Source: an uncultured Oscillospiraceae bacterium
Lineage (GTDB): Bacteria; Bacillota; Clostridia; Oscillospirales; Acutalibacteraceae
Length of the DNA stretch: 5,367 nt
NCBI GenBank assembly: GCA_900548085.1
Contig: URJF01000102.1
Coordinates: 1-5,367 of the forward strand
Reading direction: 5' to 3'
A program made the position numbers and the translations under genes. Of this stretch, positions 1 to 5,367 are shown piece after piece; the first letter of the stretch is position 1; each line of letters begins with the position of its first letter. The notes below the pieces were generated by a model. That model was not told the origin of the DNA, made no database searches, and saw only the letters and a list, made by a program, of their open reading frames with translations.

Positions 1-1350
1 GAAATGTATGCCGGAATTGTGCATACGGCGCTTTAGTTTAAGAATATTTGCGCCATAGTCACCTATACGCTCAAAGTTTCCTATAGCGTGATTCAGCTTT
101 GACAGCTTAACAGAATCATCTATATTAAGGTTCATACTGCTGATTTTAACGAGATAGGTTTCAAGTTCATCCTCGTACTTATCAAGTCGCTTTTCGTTAG
201 AGCTAATTTCATCATCTTTAGTATGAGAGTAAACACGGACAAAGTCAAGACAAAGATTAACATTTTTTTCTGCAAGCTCACCCATTTGGTCACAGCTCTC
301 CTTTACCTTGTCGAGAGCAAAGGACGGAGACATAAGGAATCTTTCGTCGATAAGTTCCTCTTTCTTATCATCGTACTTGTCGGGAATAATGAGACAAGCA
401 AGCTTTTCCAGCTGTTTTCCGAACGGGAACAAAACGACGGTTGCAAACGCATTGAACAGTGTGTGTATGGTAGCGATGGTGGCACCGTTGGCGGTAGACT
501 GCACTATAGGCAAATCAAATATTGCATTTGCACCATAGAACAGAATCATAGCCAGTGCTACACCGATAATATTAAATGTAAGATGAACCACAGCGGTACG
601 CTTTGCATTTTTGTTTGTACCCACAGCGGCAATAATGGCAGTAATGCAGGTACCTATATTCTGTCCCAAAATAATAGGAAAGGCAGATGCTACGGTAATA
701 GAGCCTGTAACTGACAACGCCTGCAAGATGCCGACAGACGCAGACGAGGACTGAATAACAGCAGTAAGAACCATACCTGCCAAAACGCCCAAAAGCGGAT
801 TGGAAAACTTTGTGAGAACACCCGTAAACTCGGGCACATCCTTAAGCGGAGCAACGGCACCGCTCATAGCCTCCATACCGTACATAAGGACAGAAAATCC
901 AATAAGAATAGAGCCGATATTTTTCTTTTTATCGCTCTTTGTGAACATATACATAACGAGACCTATAACAGCCAAAACCGGAGTAAACGATGATGGCTTT
1001 AGAAGCTGAAGGAACAATGTTCCTCCTTTGATGCCGGTAAGGCTCAAAAGCCACGCAGTGACGGTAGTACCGATGTTAGCACCCATAATGATACCGATAA
1101 CCTGGTGCAAATCCATAATGCCGGAATTAACAAATCCCACAGCCATTACGGTAACGGCACTGGATGACTGAATTACACCGGTTACAGCAGCGCCTAAAAG
1201 CACACCTTTAATTCTGCTGTTGGTCATTCTTTCGAGGATGGACTCAAATTTTCCCCCACCCAATCTCTCTAATGACGAGCCCATATAGTTCATACCGAAC
1301 AGGAACAACGCCAGTCCCCCGATAAGGGACAACACATTAAAAATTGACAT
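1..1350 (-). CDS. Na+/phosphate cotransporter with C-terminal PhoU-like domain, 3' end truncated
   Basis: This integral membrane protein probably moves inorganic phosphate with sodium (NptA/SLC34 family, PF02690). I read 450 codons from ATG at 1350 to the window edge with no stop. Two homologous halves are visible: GVIQSSSAVT (residues 58-67) with GANIGTT (90-96), and AVIQSSSASV (197-206) with GQNIGTC (229-235). The paired QSSSA signatures are the family hallmark and form the substrate/Na+ site. Further hydrophobic segments run to about residue 310. From about 340 a soluble helical region starts that looks PhoU-like and contains FERIGD (426-431). Bacterial relatives with this domain are typically about 540-600 residues, so roughly 100-150 are missing. 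The start is supported by GTGAGG nine bases upstream. The gene follows the dehydrogenase in the same direction, but a terminator separates them, so it probably has its own promoter. Import versus export of phosphate cannot be told from sequence; the family call is very secure. Confidence 0.95.
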   Translation of the reverse strand, partial: MSIFNVLSLIGGLALFLFGMNYMGSSLERLGGGKFESILERMTNSRIKGVLLGAAVTGVIQSSSAVTVMAVGFVNSGIMDLHQVIGIIMGANIGTTVTAWLLSLTGIKGGTLFLQLLKPSSFTPVLAVIGLVMYMFTKSDKKKNIGSILIGFSVLMYGMEAMSGAVAPLKDVPEFTGVLTKFSNPLLGVLAGMVLTAVIQSSSASVGILQALSVTGSITVASAFPIILGQNIGTCITAIIAAVGTNKNAKRTAVVHLTFNIIGVALAMILFYGANAIFDLPIVQSTANGATIATIHTLFNAFATVVLFPFGKQLEKLACLIIPDKYDDKKEELIDERFLMSPSFALDKVKESCDQMGELAEKNVNLCLDFVRVYSHTKDDEISSNEKRLDKYEDELETYLVKISSMNLNIDDSVKLSKLNHAIGNFERIGDYGANILKLKRRMHNSGIHF

Positions 1351-1359
1351 AATAATAAA

Positions 1360-1365
1360 CCTCAC
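1360..1365 (-). promoter_or_regulatory. Ribosome binding site of the Na+/phosphate transporter
   Basis: Read on the minus strand this is GTGAGG, followed by a nine-base AT-only spacer and then ATG at 1350. It fixes the start of the transporter; no other in-frame start with a comparable site lies nearby. Confidence 0.7.
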
Positions 1366-1384
1366 ATTTTTATTACGGTTCTAA

Positions 1385-1436
1385 TGTAAATTAGCAGAGT
1401 TAAATCACAGTTCGGTTAATGTTAAATCTATGTAAA
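1385..1436 (-). promoter_or_regulatory. Pho-box-like array of TTAACA-type hexamers upstream of the phosphate transporter
   Basis: On the minus strand the hexamers are TTTACA (1431-1436), TTAACA (1420-1425), CGAACT (1409-1414) and TTAACT (1398-1403), each separated by exactly five bases. A further TTTACA (1385-1390) follows after seven. PhoP of Bacillus and related Firmicutes binds direct repeats of TT(A/C/T)A(A/C/T)A spaced by about five bases, so phosphate-starvation control of the adjacent phosphate transporter is plausible. The third repeat is poor, the region is AT-rich, and I find no clear -10 or -35 here, so this is an inferred site. Confidence 0.45.
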
Positions 1437-1467
1437 ATAAAAACCGCTCTGCCGAAACAGAACGGTT
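1434..1467 (-). terminator. Rho-independent terminator of the alcohol dehydrogenase gene
   Basis: The arms AACCGCTCTG (1442-1451) and CAGAACGGTT (1458-1467) form a ten-pair stem with one G-U wobble around a six-base loop. On the minus strand the stem is followed by a T-rich run, TTTTTATTTT. It starts about 20 bases past the dehydrogenase stop codon. The T run is only on the minus-strand exit side, so it acts on minus-strand transcripts and separates the dehydrogenase from the downstream transporter. Confidence 0.9.
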
Positions 1468-1486
1468 AGTATAAATTATGTAGTGA

Positions 1487-2698
1487 TTATGCCATAAAGG
1501 TGCGGATAACCTGCTCGCAATCCTGTGCGTTCATAATCTTAGGAACAGGATAAAGCGGGTTGCCCTCCTTCAGTGCTCTGCTTACGAGAGTAGGCATATC
1601 CTCTTCTTTAATCATATCGAATTTTTCGGGGATATTCATTGCCTTATTCATTCTTCTGATTTCTGCGATAAATGCCTTACCCTTTTCGGAAACAGACATT
1701 GAGGATGAGGTGATGCCGATAAGGTCAGCGAGCTTAGCAAGCTGAGGATACGCAGCCTCTCCGTACCAATCCAAAACATAAGGCAAAATAACTGCGTTAG
1801 CAAGGCCGTGAGGTGTTCCGTACAGACCGCCCAAATTATGAGCGATAGCATGAACATAGCCTACATACGCATGAGTGAATGCTCTGCCGGCATAATAAGA
1901 GCCCTTGAGCATGTTGCCTCTTGCTTCGATATCCTTTCCGTCATTGTAGCATTTTTCGAGATTCTGATGAATAAGCACAGTAGCCTCTTCAGCCTCTCTG
2001 AGAGTTTCTTTGGTGTTGCTGTGGCCGATATATGCCTCAACAGCGTGTGTCATAGCATCCATACCCGTAGTAGAGGTGATGTGCGGCGGCAGACCTACGG
2101 TAAGTTCCGGGTCAAGCACTGCATATTTTGGACGAAGACAAGTGTCGTTGATAGCGTTCTTCTCGTGTGTTTCCGGATCGGTGACAACAGCAGCAACAGT
2201 AGTCTCTGAACCTGTACCGGCAGTGGTTGGTACTGCGAAGAACGGTGGGAGCTTTTTGTGTACCTTGAGCTGACCACGCATATCACGAACTGACTGATTA
2301 GGCTTTACAACTCTGGCACCTGCTGCTTTTGCACAGTCCATGGAAGAACCGCCGCCAAAAGCGATAATGCCCTCACATCCGTTCTGGATGTACATATTCT
2401 TTGCGTCTTCTATGTTGGGGATAGTCGGGTTTGGCTGAACGCCGTCATAAACAACATACTCAACTCCGCACTCATCCAGCTTAGCAAACATCGGGTCAAG
2501 CAGATGCAGTCTCATAAGTCCGCCGTCTGTAACAACGAGCACTTTGTTGATGCCTTTGTTCTTTATGAACTCGGGCAGTTTCAAAACCGAACCGGCACCT
2601 TCGAGAAGCTCCGGCTCACTCCAGTCCATAAAACACATAGCAACCTTAAAGCATTTTTGGTAAATTCTGTACCAAATCTTTTTTAAAGTCCAAAGCAT
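1487..2698 (-). CDS. Iron-containing (type III) alcohol dehydrogenase
   Basis: This is a soluble NAD(P)-dependent alcohol dehydrogenase/aldehyde reductase of the Fe-ADH family (PF00465), 403 residues. The N-terminal nucleotide-binding half has VVTD (55-58), GGGSSMD (115-121) and PTTAGTGSE (157-165). The helical half has GMDAMTHAVEAY (212-223) and VHAIAHNLG through TPHG (282-298). By comparison with E. coli FucO, the metal ligands are Asp214, His218, His283 and His297, and His287 matches the catalytic histidine; all are intact. Asp58 falls where FucO Asp39 favours NAD over NADP, so NADH use is likely. The substrate cannot be named; butanol, ethanol, propanediol and lactaldehyde enzymes share these motifs. 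AAGGAGG eight bases before ATG supports this start and includes an extra, amphipathic N-terminal segment of about 25 residues. The gene is flanked by its own promoter and terminator, so it is probably monocistronic. The likely role is reoxidising NADH in fermentation. Confidence 0.96.
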   Translation of the reverse strand: MLWTLKKIWYRIYQKCFKVAMCFMDWSEPELLEGAGSVLKLPEFIKNKGINKVLVVTDGGLMRLHLLDPMFAKLDECGVEYVVYDGVQPNPTIPNIEDAKNMYIQNGCEGIIAFGGGSSMDCAKAAGARVVKPNQSVRDMRGQLKVHKKLPPFFAVPTTAGTGSETTVAAVVTDPETHEKNAINDTCLRPKYAVLDPELTVGLPPHITSTTGMDAMTHAVEAYIGHSNTKETLREAEEATVLIHQNLEKCYNDGKDIEARGNMLKGSYYAGRAFTHAYVGYVHAIAHNLGGLYGTPHGLANAVILPYVLDWYGEAAYPQLAKLADLIGITSSSMSVSEKGKAFIAEIRRMNKAMNIPEKFDMIKEEDMPTLVSRALKEGNPLYPVPKIMNAQDCEQVIRTFMA

Positions 2699-2706
2699 TT
2701 CTTTTT

Positions 2707-2713
2707 CCTCCTT
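2707..2713 (-). promoter_or_regulatory. Strong ribosome binding site of the alcohol dehydrogenase
   Basis: The minus strand reads AAGGAGG, eight bases before the ATG at 2698. This near-perfect Shine-Dalgarno sequence decides the start in favour of the long form over the internal Met21 and Met24 codons. Confidence 0.88.
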
Positions 2714-2728
2714 ATTTTAGTTAATTTC

Positions 2729-2757
2729 ATTTTACACTCTTTTCGCTCCCATTGCAA
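2729..2757 (-). promoter_or_regulatory. Sigma-A-type promoter of the alcohol dehydrogenase
   Basis: On the minus strand, -35 TTGCAA (2752-2757) and -10 TAAAAT (2729-2734) are 17 bases apart. Transcription would begin near 2722, giving a leader of about 24 bases. The -10 matches consensus at five of six positions and the -35 at four of six. The -35 overlaps the left arm of the inverted repeat at 2755-2796. Confidence 0.7.
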
Positions 2758-2796
2758 CAGTTTTTTGACCGATGTCGCAAATTTAAAAAACTGTTG
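2755..2796. promoter_or_regulatory. Perfect 12-base inverted repeat between divergent promoters, candidate operator
   Basis: CAACAGTTTTTT (2755-2766) and AAAAAACTGTTG (2785-2796) are exact reverse complements separated by 18 bases. Two more outer pairs match beyond one mismatch. The left arm overlaps the -35 of the leftward dehydrogenase promoter and the right arm overlaps the -35 of the rightward LCP promoter. Neither side carries terminator features, and the repeat lies upstream of both predicted start sites. It is therefore more likely a DNA-level protein site than an RNA hairpin. The regulator is unknown. Confidence 0.6.
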
Positions 2797-2822
2797 AAAA
2801 GAAAACCGACTTGTAGTACAAT
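2794..2822 (+). promoter_or_regulatory. Sigma-A-type promoter of the LCP-family gene
   Basis: The -35 TTGAAA (2794-2799) and -10 TACAAT (2817-2822) each match consensus at five of six positions, with a 17-base spacer. Transcription would start near 2829, leaving a leader of about 38 bases. The -35 overlaps the right arm of the inverted repeat at 2755-2796. Confidence 0.8.
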
Positions 2823-2854
2823 TTAAGCTACAAATCATATATATGTATTCAAAA

Positions 2855-2859
2855 GAGGG
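2855..2859 (+). promoter_or_regulatory. Ribosome binding site of the LCP-family gene
   Basis: GAGGG lies seven bases before the ATG at 2867. The next in-frame ATG is residue 223, inside the catalytic domain, so this start is secure and the long N-terminal tail is part of the protein. Confidence 0.8.
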
Positions 2860-2866
2860 ATGAAAT

Positions 2867-4264
2867 ATGCCGAGATTTGATAACGAAGGCTTCGACAAAA
2901 ATCGAGTTTCACGAAATGACAGACGAGACCGCTCTGTGCCCGACAACGAAAATTACTACGGCGGATACAACGAGGATTACAAAAGCAATGACTACTCCTC
3001 TGCTCCTGTAGTGGACAATCAGGGCAACAGATACTATGACGACTACAATCAAAATGATATTCAACCGCCTGTACACAGTGAGAGACAAAACGGCTATAAC
3101 GAGAACTACCGCAGAGAAGATTATGAAAATGCCTACAAAAACGGCTACGGAAATAATAACAGCGGATACAATGATTCTCTGCGTGGATTTGATTTACCCC
3201 AAAGGTCACAAAGAGGGCAAAATAATTCACCTAAGCGCAGTGGCTCAAGAAGCAAAAGCAGAGGCGGCAAAGGCAAAAAGCCAAATAAAAGCAGAGTGCT
3301 CAACAAGCCGAAAAAAATATTGCTGTCTATAGTTGCGGTATTGTTGGTAATAATAATTGCAATCAACTCTGTAATCAACGGAATACTGAATAAAATCACA
3401 TATGACGAAAAGGTTGACAACAAATATGTTACCTCCACTGAGCTAAAAAGTGATTCATCAGTCAAGAATATACTCCTGTTAGGTGTAGATGCAAGGTCAG
3501 ATGATGATGCAAAAAAGAGTCGTGCGGATACAATGATGCTCATTTCCGTAGACTCAAAGCATAAGACGATAAAGATGACATCATTTCTCCGTGACACCTG
3601 GGTGTATATTCCTGCAAAAGGAAGCAGTCAAAGACTCAATGCGGCTTGCAGTTACGGCGGATACAACAGTGTTTGTGATACTATAGAATACAATTTCGGC
3701 ATCAAGATAGACGGATATGTTGTGGCAGATTTCAGTATGTTCAAAATTCTCGTTGACAGCATAGGCGGTGTAACGGTAAATGTTACAAAGAAAGAAGCAA
3801 ACGAAATAAACAGCCACAAAAAGCGCTATGGCAATGTTAAGATAAAATCAGGCAAGCACAAGTTGACCGGCAAACAGGCTCTTGCTTATTGCAGAATAAG
3901 AAAAATCGACACAGACTTTATGCGAACAAAAAGACAGCGCACAGTTATGCGTTCTATAATAAAAGGCATAAAGAAAAGCGGTCCGATATCGCTTATGAAG
4001 ATGGCAAAGGGTGCCGCTCCGTATATTGAAACCGATTTAACGAAAGGCGAAATTAAAAGAATCGCTTTTAGGGCTTTGATGTGTCTGAAGAACGATATGG
4101 CAGAAAGCCGGGTACCGTTTGAGGGAACATGGAAGTACGCAAATATCGGCGGTGCAAGCGTTATATCCATAGACAAAGATGCAAACAAAGAAAAACTGAT
4201 AGATTTAATTTACAACAAAACCGCAGAAGAAATAAAGGCAGAAAACAAATCCGACAAGAAATAA
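2867..4264 (+). CDS. LytR-CpsA-Psr (LCP) family cell-wall glycopolymer ligase with long disordered N-terminal tail
   Basis: LCP proteins transfer undecaprenyl-linked anionic glycopolymers (teichoic acids, capsule) to peptidoglycan on the outer membrane face. This one has 465 residues. Residues 1-120 are a low-complexity tail rich in Tyr, Asn, Asp, Gly and Arg. Residues 121-150 are strongly basic (Lys/Arg/Ser). One transmembrane helix at about 151-173 follows, placing the tail inside the cell and the rest outside. The LCP domain (about 198-410) has LLLGVDAR (203-210), SRADTMML (218-225), SFLRDTW (239-245), RLNAA (256-260), DGYVVADF (282-289), the VDSIGGV segment (296-302) and YCRIR through FMRTKRQR (341-358). 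The key Asp and Arg residues (Asp208, Arg210, Arg219, Asp221, Arg242, Arg343, Arg345, Arg353) are present, so it should be active. No extra C-terminal domain follows; the protein ends in a Lys/Glu-rich stretch. It has its own promoter and terminator, with no polymer synthesis genes in view. The particular glycopolymer is unknown. Confidence 0.96.
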   Translation: MPRFDNEGFDKNRVSRNDRRDRSVPDNENYYGGYNEDYKSNDYSSAPVVDNQGNRYYDDYNQNDIQPPVHSERQNGYNENYRREDYENAYKNGYGNNNSGYNDSLRGFDLPQRSQRGQNNSPKRSGSRSKSRGGKGKKPNKSRVLNKPKKILLSIVAVLLVIIIAINSVINGILNKITYDEKVDNKYVTSTELKSDSSVKNILLLGVDARSDDDAKKSRADTMMLISVDSKHKTIKMTSFLRDTWVYIPAKGSSQRLNAACSYGGYNSVCDTIEYNFGIKIDGYVVADFSMFKILVDSIGGVTVNVTKKEANEINSHKKRYGNVKIKSGKHKLTGKQALAYCRIRKIDTDFMRTKRQRTVMRSIIKGIKKSGPISLMKMAKGAAPYIETDLTKGEIKRIAFRALMCLKNDMAESRVPFEGTWKYANIGGASVISIDKDANKEKLIDLIYNKTAEEIKAENKSDKK

Positions 4265-4266
4265 TA

Positions 4267-4307
4267 AAAGAGACGAAGCTCTGTTACAAGGCTTCGTCTC
4301 TTTCTTT
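4267..4307 (+). terminator. Rho-independent terminator of the LCP-family gene
   Basis: Arms at 4267-4279 (AAAGAGACGAAGC) and 4291-4303 (GCTTCGTCTCTTT) form a perfect 13-pair stem with an 11-base loop, followed by a T-rich tail. The stem begins two bases after the stop codon at 4262-4264. The left arm starts with an A run, so it may also terminate minus-strand transcripts weakly. Confidence 0.93.
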
Positions 4308-4320
4308 GTGTCTATTATTG

Positions 4321-4335
4321 TTTACAATTCGTAAA
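4321..4335. promoter_or_regulatory. Short palindrome abutting the hexosaminidase -35 box, possible operator
   Basis: TTTAC and GTAAA are perfect inverted five-base arms around AATTC, ending directly before the -35 at 4336. The position suits a regulator site, but the repeat is short and AT-rich and could arise by chance. Confidence 0.3.
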
Positions 4336-4364
4336 TTGACAGTGCAAGTGCTATTTGGTATAAT
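4336..4364 (+). promoter_or_regulatory. Perfect-consensus sigma-A promoter of the hexosaminidase
   Basis: The -35 is TTGACA (4336-4341) and the -10 is TATAAT (4359-4364), both exact consensus, with the optimal 17-base spacer. Transcription would start near 4371, leaving a leader of about 26 bases. A core promoter this strong implies high basal expression unless something represses it. Confidence 0.92.
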
Positions 4365-4381
4365 CAATGTATTATTATTTT

Positions 4382-4387
4382 AGGAGA
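4382..4387 (+). promoter_or_regulatory. Ribosome binding site of the hexosaminidase
   Basis: AGGAGA lies nine bases before the ATG at 4397. A nearer ATG at 4392 is out of frame and meets a stop after five codons, so 4397 is taken as the true start. Confidence 0.8.
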
Positions 4388-4396
4388 AGTAATGTT

Positions 4397-5367
4397 ATGT
4401 TATCTTTGATACCTGTACCAAAGAAATCGTGCGAAAACAAGGGATCATACACCCTCCCCGACGAAATCAAAATTAAAAGCGATTTTAATTTGCCGCTGTT
4501 AGAGGGAAAAGCTGAATTTTGTGACGACGCACCGATTGTCATAGAAAAGGACGAGGCGTTGAACAAAGAGGGCTACACCCTGTGTGTAACACCGGACGGA
4601 ATCAAAATCACTGCCGCCACAAAAACCGGTGCATACTACGCGCTCCAAAGCATAAGAAAATTGGGCAAAACCGATTTAGGCAAAAATGAGATACCCTGCT
4701 GTGTTATCGAGGATGAGCCTCGTTTTGCATACAGAGGAATCAGTCTCGATGTCAGCCGTCACTTTTTTGGTGTAGACGAAGTAAAGAGATTTCTCGACAA
4801 TGCTTTTATGCAAAAGTTGAATGTATTTCATTGGCATCTCACTGATGACCAAGGCTGGAGAATAGAAATCAAAAAATATCCACTGCTGACCGAAGTAGGC
4901 TCTAAGAGAGCGTTTACCCAAGTAGGCGGATGGGGCTCAATAAAAATCATCAACAAGCCCTATGGCGGATATTATACCCAAGAGCAAATAAAGGAAGTTG
5001 TGGCTTATGCAAAAGAAAGAGGCATAACCGTTATACCAGAAATTGACTTTCCTGCTCATGCTGCTGCCGCCATTGCATCCTACAACTATCTTGCCTGCCG
5101 TGAGATAAAGAGCGATGTACACGGATTTTTCGGTGGAAAATATCCAACCGTTGTAATGAAGAACCTGCATTGGAACAGAACAGTTTGCTGTGGCAAAGAC
5201 AGCACTTTTGAATTTATATTCAATGTACTTGACGAGGTTTGTGAGCTGTTTGACGCACCGTACATTCATATGGGCGGAGACGAAGCCCCGAGAAATGAAT
5301 GGAAGGAATGTCCTAACTGCAAAAAAGTTATGGCGGACAACGGTCTCAAGATTGAGGAGCTCCAAGG
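4397..5367 (+). CDS. Family GH20 beta-N-acetylhexosaminidase, 3' end truncated
   Basis: This glycosidase removes terminal beta-linked GlcNAc or GalNAc by substrate-assisted catalysis. The first 323 codons are present and the frame is open at the edge. Residues 1 to about 108 look like the small alpha/beta domain that precedes GH20 barrels (GAYYALQSIRKL at 78-89). The TIM barrel then starts with FAYRGISLDVSRHF (110-123), followed by HWHLTDDQGWR (145-155), PEIDFPAH (214-221) and HMGGDE (291-296). Asp295 should orient the acetamido group and Glu296 is the acid/base; Arg113 matches the substrate-binding arginine. The CPNC pair (305-308) sits just past the active site. No signal peptide or membrane segment is visible, and at least 11 cysteines are present, so a cytoplasmic enzyme acting on imported chitobiose-like sugars, glycan fragments or muropeptides is likely. 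Related enzymes usually run past 500 residues. The substrate is not determined. Confidence 0.95.
   Translation, partial: MLSLIPVPKKSCENKGSYTLPDEIKIKSDFNLPLLEGKAEFCDDAPIVIEKDEALNKEGYTLCVTPDGIKITAATKTGAYYALQSIRKLGKTDLGKNEIPCCVIEDEPRFAYRGISLDVSRHFFGVDEVKRFLDNAFMQKLNVFHWHLTDDQGWRIEIKKYPLLTEVGSKRAFTQVGGWGSIKIINKPYGGYYTQEQIKEVVAYAKERGITVIPEIDFPAHAAAAIASYNYLACREIKSDVHGFFGGKYPTVVMKNLHWNRTVCCGKDSTFEFIFNVLDEVCELFDAPYIHMGGDEAPRNEWKECPNCKKVMADNGLKIEELQ

Noticed and set aside
223..1009. Plus-strand open frames at 223-714, 308-538 and 800-1009
   Set aside because: All lie antisense within the Na+/phosphate transporter, whose minus-strand frame is continuous with clear family motifs; the plus-strand products match no family I recognise.
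1560..2686. Open frames within the alcohol dehydrogenase span, including plus-strand 1808-2209 and 2010-2273
   Set aside because: They are shadows of a well-conserved dehydrogenase frame and have no motifs I recognise.
2755..2796. The inverted repeat read as a transcription terminator or RNA hairpin
   Set aside because: It lies upstream of both predicted transcription starts, no gene ends there, and the A/T arms with an 18-base spacer would form a weak hairpin.
2836..2845. CATATATATG palindrome in the LCP leader
   Set aside because: A simple TA repeat of ten bases in AT-rich leader DNA; expected often by chance and not positioned over promoter elements.
2683..3817. Minus-strand open frames at 2683-2946, 2835-3230, 3145-3597 and 3581-3817
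   Set aside because: They run antisense to the LCP gene; the first also crosses both divergent promoters and the dehydrogenase start. Cys/His-rich products reflect the reverse complement of Tyr/Asn codons.
4129..4383. Plus-strand frame running from the LCP gene through its terminator to the next promoter
   Set aside because: It reads through a strong terminator and promoter in a non-LCP frame, and its translation has no domain I recognise.
4937..5365. Minus-strand frames at 4676-4921 and 4937-5365
   Set aside because: Both are antisense to the GH20 frame, which carries all expected catalytic motifs.
1..5367. tRNA or rRNA genes, CRISPR arrays, insertion sequences, riboswitches, attachment sites
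   Set aside because: I looked through genes and gaps and found no repeat-spacer pattern, transposase, tRNA-like sequence or long structured leader; the leaders are only about 24-40 bases where a start could be predicted.

Overview
The window holds four protein-coding genes, two of them cut by the window edges, separated by three compact regulatory gaps of 130-170 bases. Fairly low G+C, strong AGGAGG-type ribosome binding sites, sigma-A-type promoters with 17-base spacers, and a LytR-CpsA-Psr wall protein beside a signal-less GH20 hexosaminidase all point to a Gram-positive Firmicute. A gut-type Clostridia member (Ruminococcus/Oscillospira-like) is my best guess. That placement is inference; no marker gene is present.

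Layout from left to right: (1) 1-1350, minus strand: a Na+/phosphate cotransporter (NptA/SLC34 type) with two QSSSA repeats and the start of a PhoU-like domain; its C-terminus lies beyond base 1. (2) 1351-1486: a rho-independent terminator for the next gene, then a series of TTAACA-like hexamers at 11-base steps ahead of the transporter, resembling a PhoP (Pho-box) site. (3) 1487-2698, minus strand: a complete iron-containing alcohol dehydrogenase. (4) 2699-2866: a divergent promoter region in which a perfect 12-base inverted repeat overlaps the -35 elements of both promoters. (5) 2867-4264, plus strand: a complete LCP-family (LytR-CpsA-Psr) glycopolymer-peptidoglycan ligase with an unusually long Tyr/Asn/Asp-rich cytoplasmic tail, followed by a strong terminator. 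(6) 4265-4396: a terminator, a short palindrome and a perfect-consensus promoter. (7) 4397-5367, plus strand: the first 323 residues of a GH20 beta-N-acetylhexosaminidase, cut by the right edge.

Each gene appears to be its own transcription unit, so this is not an operon encoding one machine. The only functional theme is loose: the LCP protein builds the envelope, the GH20 enzyme probably recovers GlcNAc from wall or host glycans, and the transporter handles phosphate. The dehydrogenase is tied to the LCP gene only by the shared divergent promoter. I see no convincing new multi-gene system. The items most worth following up are in the regulatory DNA (the symmetric divergent operator and the Pho-box-like array) and in the N-terminal extensions of the LCP protein and the dehydrogenase.
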